Below are positions 1 through 4,615 of a stretch of 7,117 nucleotides of DNA, in pieces. Location of the stretch: assembly GCA_038235385.1 (NCBI GenBank), contig JBBSTY010000171.1:1-7117 (forward strand), written 5' to 3'. Position numbers and translations under genes: made by a program. Each line of letters opens with the position of its first letter. Positions within the stretch are counted from its first letter, which is position 1. The stretch is from JBBSTY01 sp038235385. GTDB lineage: Bacteria; Actinomycetota; Acidimicrobiia; Acidimicrobiales; Acidimicrobilacustridaceae. Below the pieces are notes generated by a model. That model ran no database searches. It was not told where the DNA came from and was given only the letters and a program-made list of their open reading frames with translations.

Positions 1-1
1 C

Positions 2-973
2 CCCCACGGCCGGGTGCTCGTGGCCGGTGGGTCCGACGGAACCACCGGCTCGCCCGGTGACCACGCCCTCGCCACGGTCGAGCTCTACGACCCTGCCGCC
101 GGGCAGTGGGCGGCCGGTCCCGCCCTCGGCGCGGCCCGGTCCCACGCGACCACGACCGTGCTGGACGACGGCAGCGTGCTGGTCGCCGGCGGCCTCGGGC
201 CCGACGGCTCGCTGGCCACGGCCGAGCGCTACGACCCCGCATCGGACGGCTGGCACCCGGTGGGATCGATGGCCACCGGGCGCGGGTTCGCCGCCGCCAG
301 CTCGCTCGCCGACGGACGGGTCCTCGTCGCCGGCGGCTTCGCCACGACCGAGCCCGTCGCCTCCGCCGAGGCCTTCGACCCGAGCACGGAGACCTGGCAC
401 GCGGTCGCGGCCATGCCCCGCGCCTCGATGCTGGACACCGCGACGACGCTCGCCGACGGGCGGGTGCTGGTGGCCGGCAACGACGCCCGCGGCACGCTCT
501 ACGACCCCGGCACCGACGAGTGGTCGTGGACCGGGGCCCTCGGGACGGTGCGGACCCACGCCACCGCGGTGACCCTGCCGGACGGCGACGTGCTGCTGAT
601 CGGCGGCACCGCCGCCGGTAACGTGGAGACCGAGGCGGAGATCTACGACGTCGCCACCAACACCTGGCAGAACACGACCGACCTCCCCGTTGCCACGACG
701 TCGGCGTCGGCGATCGTCCTGCCCGACGGCTCGGTGCTCGCGGTCGGGGGCGCCAACGGCACCACCCCCCTCGCCGCCGCCGCGATCTACCGAGCGGCCA
801 CCGTGCCCGCGCCGGCCACTCCGGCCGAGACCCCGGCCGCGACCCCCACCGCGCCGGCGACCGGACCGCTCCCCGTCACCGGCACCGACATCCTCCGCCT
901 GGCGCTCCTCGCCTCGCTCCTCCTCGCCGCCGGATGGGTCGCCGTCGGCGCCACCCGCCGCCGGCGGGCGTAG
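2..973 (+). CDS. Kelch-repeat surface protein with LPVTG cell-wall anchor (5' partial)
   Basis: Probable cell-surface beta-propeller protein. The frame is open to the window edge, so the true start lies upstream; the GTG at 14 is internal to a repeat. Six kelch-type motifs follow each other about every 48 residues, each with a strand like DGRVLVAGG, then an AExYDP turn and a conserved W (for example YDPASDGW and FDPSTETW). The fourth repeat is a few residues shorter and ends in AGN instead of AGG. After the propeller comes a Pro/Thr/Ala-rich linker (about nt 800-865), then LPVTG at 869-883, a hydrophobic segment (ILRLALLASLLLAAGWVAV) and an RRRR tail. This is the standard sortase sorting signal, so the protein is probably covalently wall-anchored. 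Kelch propellers usually bind proteins or glycans; some belong to galactose-oxidase-like enzymes, but no catalytic residues can be assigned. It converges on the peptidase gene with a 28-bp gap. Confidence 0.85.
   Translation, partial: PHGRVLVAGGSDGTTGSPGDHALATVELYDPAAGQWAAGPALGAARSHATTTVLDDGSVLVAGGLGPDGSLATAERYDPASDGWHPVGSMATGRGFAAASSLADGRVLVAGGFATTEPVASAEAFDPSTETWHAVAAMPRASMLDTATTLADGRVLVAGNDARGTLYDPGTDEWSWTGALGTVRTHATAVTLPDGDVLLIGGTAAGNVETEAEIYDVATNTWQNTTDLPVATTSASAIVLPDGSVLAVGGANGTTPLAAAAIYRAATVPAPATPAETPAATPTAPATGPLPVTGTDILRLALLASLLLAAGWVAVGATRRRRA
869..970 (+). other. C-terminal sortase sorting signal (LPVTG, membrane helix, Arg tail)
   Basis: The last 34 codons of the kelch gene encode LPVTG, then about 24 mostly hydrophobic residues, then RRRRA at the C-terminus. 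The order motif, helix, positive tail is what class-type sortases recognise; cleavage is expected between T and G. No sortase gene is present in the window, so the enzyme must be encoded elsewhere. Confidence 0.8.
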
Positions 974-1001
974 CGAGGGGCGACCCGCGCGATGGGCGTC
1001 G

Positions 1002-2558
1002 TCAGCCCGTGAAGGCTGGAGCCGCGACGACCGGACCGGCGATCGGGGTCGCGACAGGCATCGTCGAGCCCGAGACAGTAGCGGTGGTGGTGGTGGTGGT
1101 GGGCCCGACGCCCACCTCGGCGAGCTCGCCGACCACGGCGGAGATGCCACCGACCAGTTGGTTCAGCAACGTCACGTTGACGCCGTCGAGGTCATCGCAT
1201 TCGAGGTGGTAGCAGGTGTCGAACGACTCGCCGGCGGTTCCGCCGTAGGCATCGGCCTGCTCCCCGGTCTTGGGTTGCTCGGCTCCGGAGAACAGCCCGC
1301 CGACAGGGATGCCGGCCTCGGCGAAGAAACGATCGTCGGACCGACCGTCGGTCCAGATGCCCTCGGTCGGGATGCCGGCGGCGGCGAAGTGGCGACGGAA
1401 CCGAACGGTCAGCGCGTCGGACCCGGGACTCACCGTCTCCGGCATGGACGCGGTGGCGGGGTCGTACACGAACGGGAACCCGTTGCGCGAGCCCAACTGA
1501 TCGAAGTTCAGGTACGTCGTGATGGCAGCCCTGTCCGTGGCGCTGAGGCTGCCGACATAGGCCTGCGACCCGAGGAGCCCGAGCTCCTCGGCGCCCCACA
1601 GACCGATCCGCAGCGTGGGGCCGGTGGCCGCGCCCGATGCGCCCCAGGCCTCGGCCAGCGCCAGCAGGGCGGCAACGCCGGATCCGTTGTCGCTGATCCC
1701 CGGCCCCTGGGGCACCGAGTCGAGGTGCGCTCCGAGGACGAGGACGCGGCTCGGGTCGGTCCCCGGTCGCTCGGCGATGACGTTGCTGCTCGTCACGGTG
1801 CCCGGCCGCCAGCCGCTGTCGAAGTTCAAGGTGACGGGTCCGACGCTGCGGACCTGTTGGACCAGCGACGCCCCCAGGGCATGGGAGAGCGAGAACGAGG
1901 CGAGCCCGAGTCCGATGCCGACGTCCACCTGCACCGGGTCCTGCTCGCCCGGTGTGCCGTCGGAGATGAAGCCGACGCCGGCCGCCCCGGCGCTGAACGC
2001 GTTGATCATGACCAGTAGCGGGTCGCAGGAGCCGTGCACGACGAGCGCGATCGCGTCGGGTGGGAAGGCGTCGAACGCGTCGGGTTCGCACGCCGTCGAG
2101 CCGTCGCCCGGACCGGGGACGCCGCTGATCCCGACGAGTGCGAGCGGTGCGTCGACATCATCACCCGACGGTGGTGTGGTGAGGGCGAAATCGGTGCCCA
2201 TGTCGTACGTCGCGGGCACGGGACCTGTCTGGGACAGCGCGGGCGGGTCCGTCGGCACGGTGCCCGGGAGCGTGAACCGCTGCACGGTCACCTGCCACCC
2301 TGCCTGTTCCAACGATGCGACCGCATGCGCTTCGGACGCGGCGTATCCCGGCGAGCCGGTCGTTCGGTTGCCGCCCTCGCGGTCGGCGATCTCCTGCAGC
2401 GCGACCAGGTGGGACCACACCCGAGCGGGGTCCGCCACCGGCGTTGCGCTGGCGGCGCTGACCTCGCCACTCCGGGCCACCAGCGCGGTGGCGACCAACG
2501 CCGTGAGGAGCGCGACGCGAACCGTCCGAGCGATCGGTCTGGCAAGCGTTCTTCTCAT
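1002..2558 (-). CDS. Secreted M28-family zinc aminopeptidase with PA domain
   Basis: Complete 518-residue exported metallopeptidase that should release N-terminal residues from peptides outside the cell. Residues 1-36 form a signal peptide: Arg-rich start, hydrophobic VALLTALVATALVA, and a probable cleavage site after VSA. A PA (protease-associated) domain spans roughly 135-245 (ALVVHGSCDP, then AGAAGVGFISDG). The M28 catalytic core is about 255-480. Expected di-zinc residues are all present: H278 in GAHLD, bridging D290 in ISDNGSG, catalytic E324 and ligand E325 in WGAEE, D353 in NFDQ, and H451 in CYHLEC. C449/C454 probably form the disulfide seen in Streptomyces griseus aminopeptidase-like enzymes. 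The tail 484-518 is Thr/Pro/Ala-rich with six consecutive Thr and ends AAPAFTG, with no anchor motif. The ATG at 2558 gives the full signal peptide. Only a weak AGGG lies upstream; a -10-like TAGGGT six bases before the ATG suggests a leaderless transcript. The gene is divergent from the MGLFK operon. Confidence 0.93.
   Translation of the reverse strand: MRRTLARPIARTVRVALLTALVATALVARSGEVSAASATPVADPARVWSHLVALQEIADREGGNRTTGSPGYAASEAHAVASLEQAGWQVTVQRFTLPGTVPTDPPALSQTGPVPATYDMGTDFALTTPPSGDDVDAPLALVGISGVPGPGDGSTACEPDAFDAFPPDAIALVVHGSCDPLLVMINAFSAGAAGVGFISDGTPGEQDPVQVDVGIGLGLASFSLSHALGASLVQQVRSVGPVTLNFDSGWRPGTVTSSNVIAERPGTDPSRVLVLGAHLDSVPQGPGISDNGSGVAALLALAEAWGASGAATGPTLRIGLWGAEELGLLGSQAYVGSLSATDRAAITTYLNFDQLGSRNGFPFVYDPATASMPETVSPGSDALTVRFRRHFAAAGIPTEGIWTDGRSDDRFFAEAGIPVGGLFSGAEQPKTGEQADAYGGTAGESFDTCYHLECDDLDGVNVTLLNQLVGGISAVVGELAEVGVGPTTTTTTATVSGSTMPVATPIAGPVVAAPAFTG
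1083..1100 (-). repeat. (ACC)6 trinucleotide run encoding Thr6
   Basis: Six perfect GGT units on the + strand read as six ACC Thr codons near the 3' end of the M28 peptidase gene. Thr is always encoded by the same codon here. The run lies in the low-complexity C-terminal tail, after the last core residue, so a change in unit number would alter tail length without touching the active site. Confidence 0.85.
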
Positions 2559-2564
2559 GCCGTG

Positions 2565-2570
2565 ACCCTA
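2565..2570 (-). promoter_or_regulatory. Candidate -10 box for the M28 gene (leaderless)
   Basis: TAGGGT on the minus strand fits the actinobacterial TANNNT -10 pattern. It ends six bases before the ATG, which would put the transcription start at or next to the start codon. No good -35 is seen at 16-18 bases upstream. The same bases provide a weak AGGG, so a ribosome-binding role cannot be excluded. Confidence 0.35.
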
Positions 2571-2610
2571 CGCATGCCGAGCGTGGTGCCCGAACCTCCC
2601 CGCGCATCGG

Positions 2611-2627
2611 TGAGTACCCACTACTCA
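2611..2627. promoter_or_regulatory. 17-bp inverted repeat in divergent promoter region (candidate operator)
   Basis: TGAGTA-CCCAC-TACTCA is a perfect inverted repeat with 6-bp arms and a 5-bp spacer. It lies in the 146-bp region between the divergent M28 peptidase and MGLFK operon, 52 bp from the peptidase ATG and 77 bp from the operon ATG. It is noticeably more A/T-rich than its surroundings. The size and symmetry fit a dimeric regulator site that could act on both genes. The binding protein is unknown. Confidence 0.4.
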
Positions 2628-2688
2628 TGACACCTTCGTCGGATCCCCGCAGAGTCCAGGTGACGGACGGATCGGCCGGCCGCTGGTC

Positions 2689-2694
2689 AGGAGG
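2689..2694 (+). promoter_or_regulatory. Strong Shine-Dalgarno fixing the start of the first MGLFK gene
   Basis: AGGAGG, followed by T, lies 10 bases before the ATG at 2705. It is the best ribosome-binding site in the window. It argues for a start at 2705 and against the upstream in-frame ATG at 2627, which sits inside the inverted repeat and has no comparable site. Confidence 0.75.
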
Positions 2695-2704
2695 TACCTC
2701 CCCG

Positions 2705-3106
2705 ATGGGACTGTTCAAACAGATCAAGGAGATGAAGGACATGGTGCACGAGGCGCCCGGGCTGATCGCCCAGTCGACCCAGCTGGCCGAGGCCGCCAAG
2801 GCCAACGCCGCGGTCCAGTCGGCGGCCGCCGCCCAGTATGCGGTTCCGGGCGCGTCGGTCACCTCCACGGCGGCTCCCAGCGGCGCCGGCACCGGCGCGA
2901 TCGCCGGCGTCGATCTCCCGCTCTACGCCACCATCTCCCGAGCCTTCGCCGAGGTCGGCTACGACCAGGCCCAGGGCCCCGCGCTCGCCGCCCGACACGG
3001 CATCGGCGCATCCCAGTGGCAGGAAGCGATGGACGGGTGGAACGCTCGAATCGCCTCGGATCCGTCGGTGGCCGCGCAGTTCAACGCGCTCTACACCGGT
3101 CGCTGA
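2705..3106 (+). CDS. Small MGLFK-type protein with C-terminal helical module, function unknown
   Basis: 133-residue predicted cytoplasmic protein that I cannot assign to a named function. Residues 1-40 form a charged, probably amphipathic helical start (MGLFKQIKEMKDMVHEAPG) followed by Gln/Ala-rich helix. Residues 41-66 are a low-complexity Ala/Ser/Thr/Gly linker. Residues 67-133 form a compact module: AGVDLPLYATISRAFAEVG, then LAARHGI, QWQEAMDGWNARIASDP and FNALY. This Y-x-x-hydrophobic, HGI, W...W pattern resembles C-terminal modules of uncharacterised actinobacterial proteins of the DUF6620 kind, from memory and at low confidence. No signal peptide or membrane segment is seen. The start at 2705 is supported by AGGAGG. 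The stop is one base from the next gene's ATG, so the two are co-transcribed and probably translationally coupled. Confidence 0.8.
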   Translation: MGLFKQIKEMKDMVHEAPGLIAQSTQLAEAAKANAAVQSAAAAQYAVPGASVTSTAAPSGAGTGAIAGVDLPLYATISRAFAEVGYDQAQGPALAARHGIGASQWQEAMDGWNARIASDPSVAAQFNALYTGR

Positions 3107-3107
3107 C

Positions 3108-3515
3108 ATGGGCCTGTTCAAGGACCTCGGCGACACCAAGCGCCAAGCGAAGGAGCTGAGCCGCAACGCTCCGGGCACCGGGGCTCGCCTGTCCGAGATG
3201 AACCAGAAGATGGCGGCGCTCACCTCGTCGTTGGAGGCCTCGACCGTCGGTCTCGCGGCACGACCGGAGGGCAGCGCTCCTGTCGAGGTCCAGGTGCTGT
3301 CGGTCGAGCCCGCCACCGGCTACGTCAACGGCGATCCGGTCGTCCGCGTCACCGTCCTGGTGCTGATGGGCGGCGCGCCACCCGTGCCGGCCACGCAATC
3401 GATCGTGGTGCCGGCCCTGCAGGTCCACCGCCTGTCGCCAGGCGTTCGGCTGGCCGCTCTCGTCGATCCCCGGAACATCGAGGCGTTCGTCCTCGACTGG
3501 AACGCCAGCGCCTGA
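3108..3515 (+). CDS. Small MGLFK-type protein with C-terminal beta-rich module, function unknown
   Basis: 135-residue protein, second gene of the operon, starting one base after the previous stop (TGA-c-ATG). It has no Shine-Dalgarno of its own, which fits translational coupling. Residues 1-45 repeat the partner's plan: MGLFKDLGDTKRQAKEL, an APG at 21-23, then Met/Gln/Leu-rich helix. Residues 58-135 are a different, beta-rich module: VEVQVLSVEP, GDPVVRVTVLVLM, VVPALQVHRLSPGVRLAALVDP and FVLDW. The L-x-PG...V-x-V-DP-x-N motif near the end is familiar from many uncharacterised actinobacterial small proteins, where this fold often follows an MGLF-type helix; this is recalled, not searched. The shared N-terminus suggests both proteins dock to the same partner or to each other. 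The 3' end is overlapped on the other strand by read-through of the broken lipoprotein frame. Confidence 0.8.
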   Translation: MGLFKDLGDTKRQAKELSRNAPGTGARLSEMNQKMAALTSSLEASTVGLAARPEGSAPVEVQVLSVEPATGYVNGDPVVRVTVLVLMGGAPPVPATQSIVVPALQVHRLSPGVRLAALVDPRNIEAFVLDWNASA

Positions 3516-3612
3516 GACGAGGCCGCTGCGTCGTCGGTGGCGTGGGCGGGCCGGGGTGGGCCACGATCGGCCACCAACGAGATCGCAGGTCATGGTTGGG
3601 CCCGAGCCCGTG
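3516..3612. other. 97-bp convergent intergenic stretch with no clear feature
   Basis: This lies between the stop of the second MGLFK gene and the last recognisable codon of the lipoprotein. All three minus-strand frames were read for the missing half of the cupredoxin domain and none shows it. CGTGG at 3541-3545 and CCACG at 3561-3565 could pair weakly, and GGCCAC occurs twice close by, but there is no stem plus T-run that would make a credible terminator. Confidence 0.5.
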
Positions 3613-3978
3613 ATCGTCGGCGGGGAGGCGGATGGCGACGAGCTCGTGGAGCTCGGTCGTCGCCCCGTTGGAGAGAGTCAGCCGGGTACCCGCCTCGATG
3701 GTCCTCGGCAGGTTCTCGAAGGCGAAGTCGACGGCTTCGACCTCGATCACGCCGTGGTCGTGGCGCGCACCGGTCCCGGGGGTCGCGGTCGACGGAACCG
3801 GGGTTCCCGTGGTGACCGATGAGGGCACGGTCGACGACGAGGCATCGACCGACGTGCCCGAGCTGCAGCCGGCGACCGCGACGGCGCCGGCCAGGAAGGC
3901 GGCGATCACGGCCCGCTGCTGCACCCGCTGGCGGCGCGGGGCGGGGACGAAGGACGGGGTGGGGACGGGCGCGGACAT
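3613..3978 (-). pseudogene. Truncated cupredoxin-like lipoprotein
   Basis: The N-terminal part is a convincing lipoprotein. A basic stretch (RRQRVQQR) precedes hydrophobic AVIAAFLAGAVAVAGC, with the lipobox VAGC and acylated Cys38. A Ser/Thr/Pro linker (39-72) follows, then residues 76-122 (GVIEVEAVDFAFENLP, EAGTRLTLSN, ELHELVAIRLPADD). These match the first strands of cupredoxin-like lipoproteins known from actinobacteria. Those relatives continue for roughly 80-100 more residues, through a Gly-rich region and a PGRY-x-hydrophobic-C type strand. Here the match stops after DD. The frame then runs on to a stop at 3349-3351 as Arg/Pro-rich sequence antisense to the second MGLFK gene, giving a 209-residue ORF with an artificial tail. 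The start at 3978 is supported by AGGAG five bases upstream. I infer a 3' deletion. A truly short lipoprotein with an unusual tail is possible but less likely. Confidence 0.65.
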
Positions 3979-3983
3979 GAGAG

Positions 3984-3988
3984 CTCCT
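3984..3988 (-). promoter_or_regulatory. Ribosome-binding site of the lipoprotein gene
   Basis: AGGAG on the minus strand, five bases before the ATG at 3978. It fixes the start of the lipoprotein inside a much longer open frame that runs in from the upstream hydrolase remnant, and shows that the translation signal has survived although the 3' end seems lost. Confidence 0.65.
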
Positions 3989-4004
3989 GGTGGTTCGGGG
4001 ATGC

Positions 4005-4052
4005 CGATCGGTCGATCGGTCGATCGAGGGGAAGGTCGAAGGGGAAGGTCGA
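4005..4052. repeat. Compound tandem repeat in the lipoprotein leader
   Basis: Two adjoining tandem repeats on the + strand. The first is an 8-bp unit CGATCGGT repeated 2.75 times (4005-4026), each copy containing the palindrome CGATCG. The second is a 13-bp unit AGGGGAAGGTCGA in two perfect copies (4027-4039, 4040-4052). Both lie 27-74 bp upstream of the lipoprotein start codon, where a promoter or operator would be expected. Short perfect tandem copies are prone to slippage and can also be clustered protein-binding sites; the sequence does not show which. Confidence 0.85.
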
Positions 4053-4059
4053 CGACGAG

Positions 4060-4072
4060 GTGGTGGCACCAC
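4060..4072. repeat. 13-bp perfect palindrome between the two broken genes
   Basis: GTGGTG-G-CACCAC has perfect 6-bp arms. CGAC and GTCG flank it and could extend the stem past a small bulge. It lies 25 bp past the stop of the hydrolase remnant and about 80 bp before the lipoprotein ATG on the minus strand. No T-run follows on that strand, so a factor-independent terminator is doubtful; an operator or chance GC-rich symmetry are alternatives. Confidence 0.4.
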
Positions 4073-4100
4073 GTCGATGCGAGGTCGAGCGGCGGCGTCA

Positions 4101-4434
4101 GGCCGTCGGGTCCGCCATGGCGGCGACGATGAGGTCGAGCACGCCCTGGTCGGGCTGGGGCGGCGCCGGCGCGGCGGGCACGGCGCGGAGCAGCTCGAGG
4201 GCGCACGCCGTCGGGCTCGACGATTTCGAACAGGTCCTCCAGGTACTGGTCCCGGAACACCGGACACCCGGTGTCGACGATCACCGGTTCGGCGCCGCGG
4301 ATCACCATGGCGTTGAGGTGCACGGCCTGGGGGGCGACCCCCTCGCCCACGGTGGCCTGGATGACCCAGGTCTCCGGGGCGATCTCCATGGGGTGGTAGC
4401 GGGGCGGGACGGGCCCCGATGGGTGGGTCGACAT
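4101..4434 (-). pseudogene. MBL-fold hydrolase remnant with catalytic core deleted and frame shifted
   Basis: The first 78 codons from ATG 4434 give a clear MBL-fold (ODP/flavodiiron-like) N-terminus: IAPETWVIQATVGEG, then VHLNAMVIRG, EPVIVDTG, and FRDQYLEDLFEIVEPDGV. Normally the next element is a strand leading to HxHxDH metal ligands; none is present in any frame. Instead, in a different frame from about 4202, there is a plausible native C-terminus, ALELLRAVPAAPAPPQPDQG then VLDLIVAAMADPTA, ending in TGA at 4098-4100. This resembles the last helix region of the same hydrolases. So both ends survive while the middle, probably well over 100 residues with all metal ligands, is gone, and the frames no longer match. 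ATG 4455, 4449 and 4389 are alternative starts; none has a good Shine-Dalgarno. The product would be inactive. It is upstream of the lipoprotein on the same strand, possibly once an operon. Confidence 0.65.
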
Positions 4435-4559
4435 CGGTGGGGGTGGCATGGGCATGGTTCACACCATCGGGACAGATGCGCCCGGGCGCCACCCCCGTCT
4501 CGTGGATTCTCGCGCCGGCGTACGCGGGGGCGCCGAAGCCCTGCCAGCTGCGGGCCGAC

Positions 4560-4583
4560 CCATCCCCCACACTTGTGGGATGG
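4560..4583. promoter_or_regulatory. 24-bp inverted repeat upstream of the LuxR gene (candidate operator)
   Basis: Arms CCATCCC (4560-4566) and GGGATGG (4577-4583) are perfect 7-bp complements around a 10-bp centre, CCACACTTGT. An offset inner pairing, CCCACA with TGTGGG, is also possible. It lies 32 bp before the chosen LuxR start and about 125 bp from the divergent hydrolase start. That is a natural place for the regulator to control itself and the divergent genes, but no direct evidence ties this site to the adjacent protein. Confidence 0.45.
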
Positions 4584-4603
4584 CGGCGGCGAGCGGCCTG
4601 TTC

Positions 4604-4609
4604 GACAAT
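4604..4609 (+). promoter_or_regulatory. Candidate -10 box for the LuxR gene
   Basis: GACAAT lies six bases before the ATG at 4616 and partly matches TANNNT (A at position 2, T at position 6; position 1 is G). It also forms part of the 11-bp palindrome CGACA-A-TGTCG. With no Shine-Dalgarno in front of the ATG, a leaderless transcript is plausible. No -35 at standard spacing is evident. Confidence 0.25.
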
Positions 4610-4615
4610 GTCGTG

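Noticed and set aside
954..968. CCCGCC-GCC-GGCGGG hairpin at the end of the kelch gene as terminator
   Set aside because: It encodes the Arg tail, has a three-base loop and no T-run; Arg-codon composition explains it.
1098..1116. GGTGGGC-CCGAC-GCCCACC hairpin inside the M28 gene tail
   Set aside because: Perfect 7-bp arms, but inside coding sequence, 125 bp past the kelch stop and without a T-run; probably incidental to Gly/Pro/Thr/Val codons.
690..2018. 442-residue + strand open frame spanning the kelch 3' end and the peptidase
   Set aside because: Arg/Pro/Gly-rich composition and overlap with two well-supported genes mark it as a shadow frame.
1615..2565. 316-residue + strand open frame opposite the M28 peptidase
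   Set aside because: High-GC shadow: the minus-strand frame has signal peptide, PA domain and all zinc ligands, while this one has no recognisable domain.
2627..2704. Upstream ATG extending the first MGLFK protein by 26 residues
   Set aside because: No ribosome-binding site and it overlaps the inverted repeat; AGGAGG and the shared MGLFK start favour 2705.
4202..4210. Programmed frameshift joining the two hydrolase frames
   Set aside because: There is no slippery sequence, and joining the frames would still leave the product without its metal-binding core, so deletion explains the data better.
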